Below, piece after piece: positions 48,187 through 60,533 of a stretch of 64,000 bases of DNA. The stretch comes from Sipunculus nudus (lineage: Eukaryota > Annelida > Sipuncula > Golfingiida > Sipunculidae). The notes under the pieces are model-generated. The model was not told the DNA's origin and did no database searches. It was given only the letters and a program-made list of their open reading frames with translations. The position numbers were made by a program, and so were the translations under genes. The DNA is taken from contig CM049317.1 of the NCBI GenBank assembly GCA_026874595.1, positions 67,546,118-67,610,117 of the forward strand, written 5' to 3'. Every line of letters begins with the position of its first letter. The stretch's first letter is position 1.

Positions 48187-49440
48187 AGATAAATTAGTGT
48201 CATTTTTGTGGAGCGTTATGGGAATTTGGAAAGTCCCAATGTGATGTGATATATGTCAAATTTCGGAGGGTTGTGTGAAATTGATCTTGTTTTCTTTTTG
48301 TTTCATCATCAAGAATCAAGCGTCCGAAAGAGAATTCGAGCGTCACAAACGCTTATCCCCGCTTACCTGAAAGCCCTGTTGAAAACAACTGGTCCAACGA
48401 TAACGCTCATCCGTGTCAAGCCATTTTTTTTGCGAGTAGACTCTTAAAATTTTTATTGAATTATTGATCAGCGCATTTCACTTATATATCCGAATCAATA
48501 AAATAAATCAGCAGGGTGACATAAAACATGTTCAATTAAATCCATACTTAGTTACGTAGCTACATGAAATAGCAGGGGAAACAAAAGGAAACAAAAACGT
48601 TCACATTTGTTTAGGATAATTCTATTATCAATTCTTATTTATAATTGCAAACATAATTTTAAATAATTATATAATGTTTCTTTTGGTTCGGAATTTAAAT
48701 TAGATTTTTCCTATTAATTTTTCCTATTATTTCATGTAAATTTACGCTACATATTTTCATTACCATTATGAATATTTTTTGTATGTGCGTGCGTATGCGT
48801 CTATGTGTGAGAGAGTGAATGAATGATAGGGAGAACGCACTAACAATGTTTAGAATATATTGGTACATATATTGTTCATATATCGGGGGATCAGTAAGGG
48901 TATATATTTATTCATAACTTCCAACACACCATTTACTGCGTAAAATTTGACAGAGGATTAGCCTTTGTAAGTGTACTTGTTTATGGCTATAGCATGTAAT
49001 GTATATTGACTTCCTCAGTTTTATATACCCGCACAAACCCTACAAGGCGCGGGCAAGGGCAATAACGGTTAATGGTGGGATAGAAAATTGTAGTTGGCTA
49101 TAATTTAGATTCAGATAGATACAGATGGGTCATTTAATGAGATCATGGCACCTTGTTATACCGGGAAAAAAGTCATTTTGGCAATTTAACCAATTTGTCT
49201 GCTTGGATCGCTCTCCTGCCATGAATAACTTTCATCAACATAACTGTCACATGCCTACAAGCTCGTAGGAGTTTCTATCATCACTAGTGTTTGCGTATAT
49301 GTTTGTTCGTGTTCATACAGGTTACTCCTCTGAGTTATTAGTCATGTGGCTTTTAAAAGTAGGCATTATGGAAAGCATGCAATCGCTATAGCCTATTTAG
49401 GTTGATCACAGTTTACAGTGGCGTAGACAGGTATTCAGAC
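48187..49440. other. Non-genic stretch downstream of the GPCR
   Basis: AT-rich DNA without recognisable coding sequence. One small open frame near 48253-48447 has no domain or supporting signal. Confidence 0.45.
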
Positions 49441-49444
49441 CTGT

Positions 49445-49475
49445 ATCTTTATATATACACATATATATATACACA

Positions 49476-49515
<40 letters not shown>

Positions 49516-49527
49516 TGTGTATATGTA

Positions 49528-49560
<33 letters not shown>

Positions 49561-49688
49561 GAATAGCCATGCTGGTTCATTGTTTTATAGATGGAAAGTG
49601 TATACACAGAAAAATGGTTCACTGCCAGTGGGATCCCACTGGCAGTGAACCACTTTTCTGTGTATACCCTTTCCATCTCTATAAATAA

Positions 49689-49722
<34 letters not shown>

Positions 49723-49735
49723 GTATATATGTGTG
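49445..49735. repeat. (TA)n/(TATG)n microsatellite cluster surrounding a palindrome
   Basis: TA-rich tracts occupy 49445-49560 and 49683-49730. They are split by unique sequence at 49561-49682 that includes a long hairpin. The minus-strand frame across the region is repeat-derived. Confidence 0.9.
49590..49677. repeat. 88-nt near-perfect palindrome centred on GGATCC
   Basis: Two 44-nt arms meet without a spacer at GGATCC (49631-49636). The left arm begins GATGGAAAGTGTATACACAG and the right arm mirrors it with only two mismatches. Transcribed RNA would fold into a long hairpin. It may be a palindromic MITE, a foldback remnant inserted in (TA)n, or a small-RNA precursor. Confidence 0.85.
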
Positions 49736-51170
49736 TGGGTGTTTGTGTGCACGGGAAGTTCATTGTATAATATATGCTAATAATCAAAAGTGTACATTGT
49801 AGAATGAATTAGATATCAAGCCTTCAAGGAGATAACTCGAAAAGACGAAAAATCATAGACCAAAGGGGATGAAAGAAAATAACAAAATACAACAACAAGC
49901 TTCGTGGATTACCTCGTGCATTTATATAACGCTTAGCTTATGGCTCTAATTTCAGCAATAAACAAATTGTCCTTCACATTATTTCATGACAATAATAATT
50001 TATATTTTGTTTCTGTTTTAAATTAAAACCATTAGAATAGATGATCATAACATCAGGAATCTATATATCATCAGGATCATGACAGTATACACTGCTACAT
50101 GATTGAGAATAGAACTAGTATCATGTATTTCTTTTAGTTTTAAGTCTTTAAGAAGTGATCTTGTTAATGAACAATAAATGAATCCACAACTAAATGAATA
50201 AACCACTCAATAGATAAATGATTAATCACTCGAAAAAAAATAACATCAAGAACGATAATACATAATAAACGCGGTAATATTAAAATAATCAAAATTATAT
50301 TTTTAGCAACCTGCAGATATTTGGAAAATGAAATGCTAAGCAAAATTTGTTTACAAAGCTTTATTAAGGGGGTTTTATCAAGCACGGTAAATATTGAAAT
50401 AAAACCCAAACGGTTGTCGGAAGTACACTGTATAGATATATTTTTATTATCATTTAACTCATTTCTCATTATGCTATGTGATAATGATCATATGGCGAAA
50501 TCAGGCAAATCGCAGAAGAGAAACATACTTCTTAAATTTTAATTCTCTTAAACGGTGCAGAAGAATGGACGCTTTAAGTGCTAGATGTCGCAGATATTTC
50601 TTACCATCTAGTTATATGATAATACGTAGCTCTGTATAAGCTGAAAGTTACTATATGGGTACTACTGAAGTCTTATAGATTGACACGCCTTCACTTTTCC
50701 CCCAATCGGTAAATTTTGAGAAGAATGTGAATTTTTACAAAGCAACCCATCGAATATTGTTTATTTGTAACATATTTTCATTTTTGATTTTTGATTGTTT
50801 TAACTATTACTTTCGTTTTTTTTTAACATTCGCCATATAGCTGAGAACGATTGTCACAATTGTCCTTGACAAATAATACGTAATAATAAAAAAATAGATG
50901 TGTTATTGTACTCCTGTTTAGCCCTGCTTTGTATTCCCGACATCGCTGTTACTGTGACAGGTTGAAAGTGGACCAAGTCTGACACAGAAGCTTTGTTAAC
51001 GGAAATATTGTAATGTTTGGACTGATCTTACTTTGATGATATATGAGAAACCCACATTGTTTACATTGTCCGCCTTGCCAACTGAATTACACAAGTAAAG
51101 TGCCTTTCAATAATGGTTGGTTTAAAGTAAATTATTCAAATAATATACTTATCAGTAAAATTGTGTTCTT
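49736..51170. other. Non-genic AT-rich stretch
   Basis: No recognisable exon, RNA gene or transposon end was found. Overlapping short frames on both strands near 50164-50542 are not supported. Confidence 0.45.
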
Positions 51171-51175
51171 GTTAG

Positions 51176-51374
51176 GCCAGCTGAAGTGAAACCTCGTATT
51201 AAGAGTAGCAGTCCTGCTTTATATAAAATTCCGTTCCACAAAGGGAATCTGATTAGTCAATCTGATAAAAAAGAATATAATACTTGTAAATGGAATTCGG
51301 TCGAAATTTGTTCGCAATGTTCTCTGAAACCACGTTGCGTAGGACACTGTGACATACCTCATTTTAGAAATTAA
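51176..51374 (+). CDS. Possible terminal exon of a small Cys-rich protein
   Basis: TTCTTGTTAG at 51166-51175 is a plausible splice acceptor. The frame then reads PAEVKPRIKSSSPALYKIPF and continues to TCKWNSVEICSQCSLKPRC and VGHCDIPHFRN before TAA. Five cysteines fall in a compact pattern (C-x7-C-x2-C-x5-C-x3-C), as in secreted peptides. There is no upstream partner exon that I can place. A stop-bounded frame of this length is not rare in AT-rich DNA, so this is tentative. Confidence 0.25.
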
Positions 51375-52394
51375 ATAATTTTACATATTCACATCATTTT
51401 GAGTGTTTTCCGGTTTTTCTGACTTGCGCGGAGGTTAGACCGAGCACAGCCGAACTGCCTTCGGCAATGACCGGAATGCGTGCATCGTAGTCACTTAACC
51501 ACACGATTAAGGAATTTTGTTCATATGAATAACGCTTGCTTTCAGTGAGGGATTAAAGCATGTCTTGCCATTCATTGGACCCAGGCTCTATGCCATGTGC
51601 GTGGTAAGTAAAAGTGAAAAACACATGTTTCTCGCTTAAAAAAATTAAGGGTTTAACCCAGGAGAATTATTGACAAAACCTAATTCAAGGTCCCAATTCA
51701 AGCAACAGCGGGGGATGGCGGGGGGTTCAGGCCTAACAAATTGGTCTGATACGATGAAAAAAAGGTTGCAGCGGCTAAAAATGGAATACCGACCCTCTGC
51801 ATGGAGTACCATTGGGTCCGTTTCTGCTACTAATGACGTATGCATATTTCTGTTTCTTTCTTCAGGAACAGTTTCCTTGCAACATATATTTAATTAATCT
51901 TTCATGTGTTCCTCAAGTCAACCTATTCTTCATACGTCAAACATCATTGTAAACCTGAATGCCCCCGCGTCTCATCCGGTTCGCAATGAAAACATCATCA
52001 CTGAACGGGTCTTCAAGGAAAAAAAACCGGGGTAGGATTTTTTACCACGGGCAGAGCGCCACAAAATAAATGTAAAAAAATAATTGTACATATAATATTG
52101 AAACAGTATACCTCTGAAAACCTATATTTTCTTTCAACTTTTAAAATAAAAAAAAATGAGCCAACATTCCACATCTCAGTTAATATATCTCCCCAACCCC
52201 AGTAAACACCCTGGTATACCGAGTTTATCAGCTAGTGTTTTATAAAAAACATATCTAGTTGTACTACAAAAGTTATTTCCTTTCCTTTCGGATCTTTCTG
52301 CAGATTCGTTACAACTTTCTAATGTGATTCTTTTACTGCATTAGAAATATTTCTTAATAACTAAATGCAAACATATTTTTAAATAATATTCTTT

Positions 52395-52447
<53 letters not shown>

Positions 52448-53902
52448 CTTGATCAGACACGTTTCGCTTCGGCTCCACTTGCCAATGGAAATATAAACTT
52501 TACTAAAAGTGATTGATAGAACCTGTCTGACCGATAGGTAGAAAGAAATGACGAGTAGTACTCGGACAGGAATAGAAGATAATCCACGTTCTGGACAATA
52601 CAGCAAAACACAGGCGTTGTTCAAATTACGACCACCATGAGCCAGCAAGTGGAAGAAACAATGACTTTGAGACCAAGCAGGCGGTCGCTCAAACAATAGA
52701 AATGAGAAATCTTTATACTTGGATAACTCATTTCATCGCCCAGGCCAGGTGAGGCCTACATATGCAGTCTGTCTTTGCATTCTCACTTATATTACCACAG
52801 GTATTTCAAGAGTGATGAGTGGCGGTATATACTTCAGTGTTCAGTGTATGTTTCATGTTGATATAATTCATAATTTTTAGAAAGTTAATGCTTACTTTGG
52901 TATGAACTAGGCTATTTCAACTCTCAGTTATGGCCAGTGAGAAAGGCTTCAAAATATAATATCAATGGAGACAAATCAAATATTATTACCGGTGTAACCA
53001 AACCAGAGGGATAGATATTGTTTCTTTCACGGAACAAAGAAATAAAGCCAGGTACAAATTTCGTAGACCCTATTAGAAGACAACTGTAAGCATACTTATT
53101 CTGACCACCAGGGGAATACCTGATTTTAGGAAAACCAAAGAATGTTTATATTGGCTGAACATGCAAAAAAAGGAAGTATTATTTTTTTCAGGATATTCAT
53201 AGGACGATCATAAGGAAAGCTCAGAGTCGAGCAGAGTGGGGAACGGGGTGTCATTCTCACATGTGGCGACCGACGCTAGAGATGTATGTTTTCCATTACG
53301 ATGCTGTAATTTTATAATCCAGTATGGACCAGTTGAACATTATATCAAAATGAAAAATGTTTTTGAAATGGATCAAGTGAGGTAAATAATGATTAAGATA
53401 TTAAAAAGCAGATATTGACTCATCAGCACTGGAGAACAATACTTTAGTAATATGATTAGATTTTCCATCATCACGATTTGGAAAATATCTGGTCAAAATA
53501 TCATTTCAGGATCACACTAAGCACCCGAAGTTAACTGAATCCTATACAAGTTGTAATCAATGACTATTTCTTAACGTCATATGGTATTAGAGATTAAAAA
53601 GATCATACAGACAGATACAAAACAATTAAAACACAGATCACCAGGCAGTTCAAACTTTAATCTAAATAACATCCAACAACTCAAAATGACCATGATTCTG
53701 GAAATTAAGTTGCCCATTTTAAGATGATGAAGAATTCACAGATATAAACTTTGAAAAATACTATAACATTTCATCAGCTATAGAAGTGATCCCAGGGGGA
53801 GGTGTTTAAGTATCTAAACATGTTACTTTTTGACATTGGGAAGGATAAAAAATTTTTAACGATTTTCATACAAATTTATATTTTAGAACATAATGGCTTG
53901 AT
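51375..53902. other. Non-genic stretch with (TA)n at 52399-52443
   Basis: AT-rich sequence. A 105-codon minus-strand frame (52379-52696) ends in the TA tract and has no recognised domain. Nothing here can be supported as a gene. Confidence 0.45.
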
Positions 53903-54266
53903 TACGGAGCCCCGTTAGGGACATGAGTAAAAAAATATTTATCTCGTGCGCACGACTTATTAATTTGTGCGCAGGACTTATTTTTTGTGCGCACGACTTT
54001 TATTTTGTGCGCACGACTTATTATTTTGTGCGCACGACTTATTATTTTGTGCGCACGACTTACTATTTCGTGCGCACAACTTATTATTTTGTGCGCACGA
54101 CTTATTTTTTTGTGCGCATGACTTAATATTTCGTGCGCACAACTTATTATTTTGTGCGCACGACTTATTATTTTGTGCGCACGACTTATTATTTTGTGCG
54201 CACGACTTATTTTTCGTGCGCACGTTTTAATTAGTGGTGGAAACGAGGTATTATGTCAATTTTGTC
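53903..54266 (+). mobile_element. Mobile tandem array, copy 1: 21-bp unit GTGCGCACGACTTATTATTTT
   Basis: The unit is repeated about 13 times (53945-54224). It is preceded by a conserved left flank, TACGGAGCCCCGTTAGGGAC followed by ATGAGTAAAAAA, and followed by a right flank containing TATTATGTCAATTTTGT. Both flanks recur with the inverted copy at 58639-58933, so array and flanks move as one element. The layout of a short array between conserved flanks resembles the pearl/Helentron-type elements of bivalves. Each unit carries the palindrome GTGCGCAC. As 21 bp is seven codons, the array is open on both strands and yields spurious repetitive proteins. Confidence 0.75.
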
Positions 54267-55199
54267 CAGGCGCATATGGCTCCATCTCACCTTTAAGTTG
54301 TAAATATAGGTCTGGGACAATACTATATATAACAGTATTGATATATGAGACAAAGTCAAAATACACAGCAAAATTATCTTGATGTACCTCGCAGGTTTGT
54401 TTAGATATATATTGCTAAGATAATAATTATTGTCCAGGGGTTCTATAGTAGAAATATGTTTCATGTTTCAAAGCCAGCCACAGTTACAATAGCTGGCCAT
54501 TCAGTTACCAGCATTAAGTTCGTGGGCCACGACCATGAGCATAACGGTATGCTGTAAAAGAATTGGTCATACAGACAGACAGATCTTATATATGACCATG
54601 CATGTGAGGTCATGAGACATAAATACCTCAATGGAGGTAGCTCAGAAGAAGTGTTTATAAGTTTAATCAGATCATGCGATGTATTTATGATATTGATATC
54701 AAACATTGCAGAATGTTATACATTTTGTATCGATGGTGTAAATCATGATTTCGGAGCACAACGAGCAGGGATTAATAGCCAAACTTGTGCAAATTAGACA
54801 TCATTATAAGCGATTGTAGTGATGAAAGTTCCAATCTAATGGACATTTTATCTGATAACATGCAGAAATGATATCAAAGTGACCTAATTTAACATGTGAA
54901 AATAGATCTTACCAAATGTGAAGAATAAATAAAAAGCCCTGAGAATCGGTGTCATGTTCAAGGTCTCATAAAAATTGAGGGCCAGATATTTAACATTTTC
55001 ATTCTTTATCACACAGACTTACTGTAACTTTGTTTTACTTGTGAAACTAGGTCATGGGAGTATTAATTGTATCCCGCCGCCGCAGAGATTTCGTTTCGAC
55101 GCGATTACTCAAAAAAAAAATATTCTACGGATCTTTACCAAACTTGGCATTTGCATAGATATTGGTAAGAGGACGAAGCTTATTTAAAATGGGGTCATT
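54267..55199. other. Non-genic stretch after the mobile array
   Basis: AT-rich sequence with short unsupported frames on both strands. No feature recognised. Confidence 0.45.
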
Positions 55200-56330
55200 A
55201 CCTTAAATAGGAGAGTGACCTTGAACTTGAATAAGTCCATTTTGGGGAAAATTCACACAAATTCTTAAATATCTAAAAAATCTTGCATGGATTGATCCAG
55301 AAATCAACTTGACTGAAGATCTTAGATACTGTTGTCACATACCGGAAACTAGTGGCGCCACTGTTATCCTTTTCTTGATTTCGTGCCGTATAATACCCCT
55401 ATCATTGCCACTTAACAGTACTGTGAGCATTATAAGTCAAAAACTAATGGATGGAATTCTTTCATATTATGCATATACATAGACATGGGTTATGGGATGA
55501 TGTATATTTAAATTGGGGTCATGACCCTCTCTATGAAAGTGGATATTGCCATATAAATTGGGGTCATGGCCTTTCCTATGAGAGTGGCCTTGACCTTGAA
55601 TATTGCCATATATGGTGAAAATCACACAAAATCAGAAATATCTCAATAAGGGATGCATGGATTGGTCCAAAAAAAATTGATCGAATATCTTGCATAGCTT
55701 TGTCTTCTGCGGAAGACTGGTGGCGCCAACTTTTGTCCTTTTCTTGTTTTCGGGCCTTTTAATTCTCATCATTGCCACTTGACAGTACTGTGAGTATTAT
55801 AAGTCTAAAACTAATGGACAGATTGAGCTGAAACTGTGCATGCCCATTAGTTTTGGATACCTGCGCCTTGTATTCGAAGCACATGTGCTTTGGGTGAAAA
55901 TTGCTCATATCTCCGGTGTGGTTCAAGGTATAGGTCTGAAATTTGGCACGTCCATCCATCTTGGAAAATTTTCTCATAAACCAGACAGGTGGCGCCACCT
56001 ACCTACCCGTTTTTGTAGAATAAATTAATGCTCTTTTCTGAGGAGTGATTTGCCTTATTGGCCTGAAATTATGCATATCTATATAGATCTTGAACTACTC
56101 CATCTTGTGCTCCAGACCAGTGGCGCCATCGGCTATCGTTTTGGTGTGGCGTCCATCTGTACATGTGCTTTGCGTGAAAATTGGTCATATCTCCAAGTGG
56201 TTCAAGGTATAGGTCTGAAATTTGGCATGTTTATCCATCTTGGAAAATTTTCTTATAAACCAGACAGGAGGCGCCACCTACCTCCCATTTTCCATAAAAG
56301 AAATAAATGCTCAAGAGAGATTCAACATAT
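55200..56330. repeat. Degenerate tandem copies of a GGCGCC-centred repeat
   Basis: TGGCGCCA-type words occur at about 55352, 55719, 55987, 56118 and 56267 in the same surroundings. The first two copies (about 350 bp apart) share GACCTTGAA, ATGGATTG, CATTGCCACTT and ACAGTACTGTGAG. The later pair shares GTTCAAGGTATAGGTCTGAA and ATCCATCTTGGAAAATTTTC, with ATAAACCAGACAGG. It is a dispersed or tandem repeat family with no coding content visible. Confidence 0.7.
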
Positions 56331-56351
56331 TGGCCCTCATATTTGGTGAAA

Positions 56352-58179
56352 AATATTGTTTCTCAAGTTGATAGATGGAAGTAAACATAGTCTTTTGCCA
56401 AGTAAGTGTCAGTATATGCGGCTGAAGATTGGGGCCTATTCTTAAAAGGGGGAGGGAGGGTTAATTGTCTGGGGATACTATGGCACCTGCGGTGCCAAGA
56501 AATATCTAATTGTTAAATGTATGTCGATTGCATCGTATTTCAGCCTCTAAATTCAACAACGATTCATCTTATAACCACTACACGTATAGGTGGCTCACCG
56601 GCGGCGGTATACATATTAATTAGGTAAATTCAGTACTATTGGTTATGACACAGTTTTATGGAGACTTCTAATAGGGACATTAAAGGAGGAACGAGATTTC
56701 TGTCCAGTGGCTAGCAAGAATTAGGTCGTGGTAACCTTGTTCCTTGTTGTTTAGATATTTCGCAAAGGCACTGGACAATTAATATCAAGTTCGTAACCAT
56801 AACGGTAACGCTATGTGCCCTGCTTACGAAAAACCGGACGGAAGGACAACGGAAAAAAAACCCGAACACTGGATCTCATCTTAAATGAGAGTTAGCTAGC
56901 AAAATAATCCCAGATGGCTTTTCGTTAAAATACATTATTTACCACTTGTGTTTTGGACCAAGATTTTATGTATGACTATATTGACATACCGCTACTGGGT
57001 ATTCCCTAATAAATTACACAAATCAACATTACAACATTAATATGCACGTCAGGATCTATTCCTTAATCTGTCATGGTCTTAGGTTTCAAGGACAATTTAC
57101 TAAAGTTTGAATGCAAATGTAAGATTCTAACTCAATGGGCAACAAAGCATTGCCTCAGCAAAACCGAAAGTCAACTGATAAGAGGAGAATCCTTATTATA
57201 ATATTAATAACAATCTTTCGTCAATTCAAATATATACATTGTCAATTTATCCAAGATTTCAGGAGGAATGGCATAGCACTCGAACACTCAATATTGTATT
57301 TAATCTGAAACAACCATGAGAGTTGCTGTAAGCCAGTCAAAGATACAAGAGCTGTAATGAAATCATGAATACTTAACTTTGATACTTTAAAACTTATAGT
57401 CCTACAAATCAGCGCCATTGTCCCCTGCCCCGGGGATGAGTTATGCATGCACTTAATGATCTTTAGATTTTTAAATGATATTTAAAAATCTAAGTTTAAC
57501 ATCTCACATTCGAAGCCAGGTCTCAAATTTTTACTCATATCAACCTGTATAAAGCATTGCCTTTGTACCTTACGCGTCTCCCAGCCTGATTAGGTTTTGG
57601 ACATACGTGGATGATTTTTGGATTTTTTATCAGTTTTTTATAAATATGCGTTGCAATGTTTTAAACAAGTATTGCTCATCCCCAAGTCGTATTGAAATAG
57701 GAAGGGTATTGTTAGCCTCTCCCATAACCTGATAAGTTATTTGGGATCCAACTCTATTTACCAAGACGGGTGTTTATACATTTGGTAGTTGTGTCAATTT
57801 TTCTCATACTATTATATCAGCCAAAACACGATTATCTCACATAGCAATTTGGCGGGGGATTTTGTCCTCTAGTTTAACTACTCATTGTAGAATAACTTCA
57901 GCAGAGAAACACTGTTCTCTGGTAAACAATTTTGAAAACAAGTGACTCATGAGTCAGGACACTGAAGACCATGATGTTAGTTGAGCCAATGAAATCAAAA
58001 CGAAATACAGTATTTGTTGACTCGGATTGCGAAATAAACTATTATGTGGGAATTACGCACCATATAAGTAAACAAGGCATTAAAAACAATATTATAAATG
58101 ATAATTTGTAAAGAACATACAAAATAGTCTTAACAAAATATCCTACAATATCTCGGTGGGTCACTGTTTGTCCAGGTAC
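56352..58179. repeat. Left arm of a giant inverted repeat
   Basis: The sequence is matched in reverse complement by 58954-60023 and 63369-64000, with a few percent mismatches and several indels. One indel is about 128 bp, present here at 57137-57264 and absent from the right arm. The arm contains a perfect 14-bp stem with a 3-nt loop (57463-57493) that is kept in both arms. The right arm runs past the end of the window, so the true left limit may be further left only if homology resumes there; I see it start at about 56352. No gene is recognised in the arm. It keeps the empty target site of the LTR element, ATAC at 56986-56989. Confidence 0.9.
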
Positions 58180-58375
58180 AAATCAATATGTATGCGTATA
58201 TACCAATGCCGTAGGGTTTTACACTGTCGAATGAGTCATGAGCCAAAAAATAGTCCAGTCTTTTAACGAAATACTGACGTTGTTGTGACACTCTTAAGGT
58301 GTGAAGTCGGTTTTCTACACCCTGAGGATCTAATATCCTCAGAAATTCCCGAACTGTCTCCTTTTGGACAAGCAT
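58180..58375 (-). pseudogene. Fragment of a DDE/integrase-type transposase
   Basis: The minus strand from 58375 reads LVQKETVREFLRILDPQGVE, a short linker, then DYFLAHDSFDSVKPYGIGIY. This recalls a widespread eukaryotic integrase-like transposase family in which LDPxGVxxR precedes a WHxDGYDKLKPFG motif carrying the first catalytic Asp; here DSFD-SVKPYG holds that position. The preceding RLxRRxY segment is degraded, and the reading ends exactly where the inverted-repeat arm begins, so most of the catalytic core is missing. The family call is from memory of the motif pattern. Confidence 0.5.
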
Positions 58376-58477
58376 TTTTTATATCCAGTGGTAAACATGC
58401 ATAATAGCTCTGCCTCTCAGCGAGAACTTTAATCTCCTTAAATTTGAAACCTAACTTTAAAGTAAAATTACACACAC

Positions 58478-58520
<43 letters not shown>

Positions 58521-58638
58521 CCATTTTAATGCCAAATATAGCCACAAAAGCATTTTTCTACAAATGAAGGCAAATACCCACAATTTATATGATATTTGGA
58601 AACTTAAGTCGATTGCTACAGAGTCATATCTATACGTC

Positions 58639-58933
58639 TCTGCCTTTACGTACACAATTGACACAATATCCGCACATGACGAAATAACAAGATGCGCGCA
58701 CGAAATAATAAGTTGAGCGCACAATATAATAGGTTGTGCGCACGAAATAATAAGTCGTGCGCTCAAAATAATAAGTCGTGCGCACAAAATAATAAGCTGA
58801 GCGCACAAAATAATAAGTCGTGCGCACAAAATAATAAGTTGTGCGCACGAAATCATAAGTCGTGCGCACAAATTAATAAGTCGTGCGCACGAGATAAATA
58901 ATTTTTTACTCATGTCCCCAACGGGGCTCCGTA
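58639..58933 (-). mobile_element. Mobile tandem array, copy 2 (inverted), 21-bp GTGCGCAC unit
   Basis: About nine to ten imperfect copies (58693-58890) of the same 21-bp unit as at 53945, here on the minus strand. The same flank follows (ACTCATGTCCCCAACGGGG, then CTCCGTA) with the same far-side word (TTGACACAATATC). The flank word TACGGAGCCCCGTA is repeated in inverted form directly beyond (58942-58955), making a hairpin at the element end. Confidence 0.75.
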
Positions 58934-60023
58934 CTTAATAATTACGGAGCCCCGTACCTGGACAAACAGTGACCCACCGAGATATTGTAGGATATTTTAT
59001 TAAGACTATTTTGTATGTTCTTTACAAATTATCATTTATAATATTGTTTTTAATGCCTTGTCTACTTATATGGTGCGTAATTCCCACATAATAGTTTATT
59101 TCGCAATCCGAGTCAACAAATACTGTATTTCGTTTTTATTTCATTGGCTCAACTAACATCATGGTCTTCAGTGTCCTGACTCATGAGTCACTTGTTTTCA
59201 AAATTGTTTACCAGTGACCAGTGTTTCTCTGCTGAAGTTATTCTACAATGAGTAGTTAAACTAGAGGACAAAATCCCCCGCCAAATTGTTATGTGAGATA
59301 ATCGTGTTTTGGCTGATATAATAGTATGAGAAAAATTGACACAACTACTAAATGTATAAACACCCGTCTTGGTAAATAGAGTTGGATCCCAAATAACTTA
59401 TCAGGTTATGGGAGAGGCTAACGATACCCTTCCTATTTCAATATGACTTGGGGATGAGTGAGCAATACTTGTTTAAAACATTGCAACGCATATTTATAAA
59501 AACTGATAAAAAATCCAAAAATCATCCACGTATGTCCAAAACCTAATCAGGCTGGGAGACGCGTAAGGTACAAAGTCAATGCTTTATACAGGTTGATATG
59601 AGTAAAAATTTGAGACCTGGCTTCGAATATGAGATGTTAAACTTAGATTTTTAAATATCATTTAAAAATCTAAAGAACATTAAGTGCATGCATAACTCAT
59701 CCCCCGGGGCAGGGGACAATGGCGCTGATTTGTAGGACTATAAGTTTTAAAGTATCAAAGTTAAGTATTCATAATTTCATTACAGCTCTTGTATCTTTGA
59801 CTGGCTTACAGCAACTCTCATGGTTGTTTCAGATTAAATACAATATTGAGTGTTCGAGTGCTATGCCATTCCATTGAGTTAGAATCTTACATTTGCATTC
59901 AAACTTTAGTAAATTGTCCTTGAAACCTAAGACCATAACAGATTAAGAAATAGATCCTGACGTGCATATTAATGTTGTAATGTTGATTTGTGTAATTTAT
60001 TAGGGAATACCTAGTAGCCGTAT

Positions 60024-60442
60024 TGTAGAGATGCACACTCAAGGAACACACACACAGACAACTCCAGTTAGAGTGAAGCCGTGTTTAATTTATTCCAAGT
60101 AATGACAACTTTATAATACAAGAGTGATAAACCCAAGAGAACTGGCTTGCGCTCAGTTCGGCTCTCGGTCCTACTCTGCCGCCCGGTCGTGATTTTTCGT
60201 CTAACTAGAATCTAACAATATATTTCAACCAATCAAACCTTAGACCAAGGATACATGAATAAACATCAGAACAATTATAATCAATTATCAATCCAACAAG
60301 TAATCTAGGAGGTGCCACCCCTGCGGGCCGTGTCACTTACGTGGTTCAATTAACATCACAAGGAAGTGCCAGGCGGCCCGGCGGGGGGAACTCACACATT
60401 TAGGAAACTGTCAACGTAATATTCTCCTTAGGGAATATTACA
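60024..60442 (-). repeat. 3-prime LTR of the gypsy-type element
   Basis: 419 bp, bounded by TG and CA. It is preceded on the element strand by a polypurine tract. It matches the other LTR at all but one visible base in its first 397 bp. Confidence 0.92.
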
Positions 60443-60468
60443 TATCTCCCCCCCCCCCCCTAAAAAAA
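60443..60468 (-). other. Polypurine tract of the LTR element
   Basis: On the minus strand a T run is followed by A, a run of 14 G and AGATA directly before the 3-prime LTR. This is the expected place for the plus-strand primer of reverse transcription. Confidence 0.6.
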
Positions 60469-60533
60469 TGGAAAGCTGGTGAAACCAGTTCTGACATTTT
60501 TTTTTTCAATGATGTTTGCTGACTGGCAGGGGA

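Larger units (their letters stand above)
58180..58953. mobile_element. Central spacer of the giant inverted repeat: composite transposon remnant
   Basis: The 774-bp spacer is bounded on both sides by GTAC, and the flanks CCAG/CTGG make an otherwise perfect palindrome. It contains, left to right, a transposase fragment (minus strand), a (TA)n tract at 58482-58518 and the inverted 21-bp mobile array. The GTAC could be a 4-bp target-site duplication of an insertion at the palindrome centre. Confidence 0.6.

Noticed and set aside
53967-54230. Repetitive FCAHDLL and SCAQNNK proteins on both strands
   Set aside because: A 21-bp unit equals seven codons, so the array is open in most frames. Coding on both strands at once is not credible.
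58263-58913. 216-codon minus-strand frame
   Set aside because: It joins the 21-bp array, a TA tract and part of the spacer. Only the 58180-58375 segment, in another frame, resembles a real protein.
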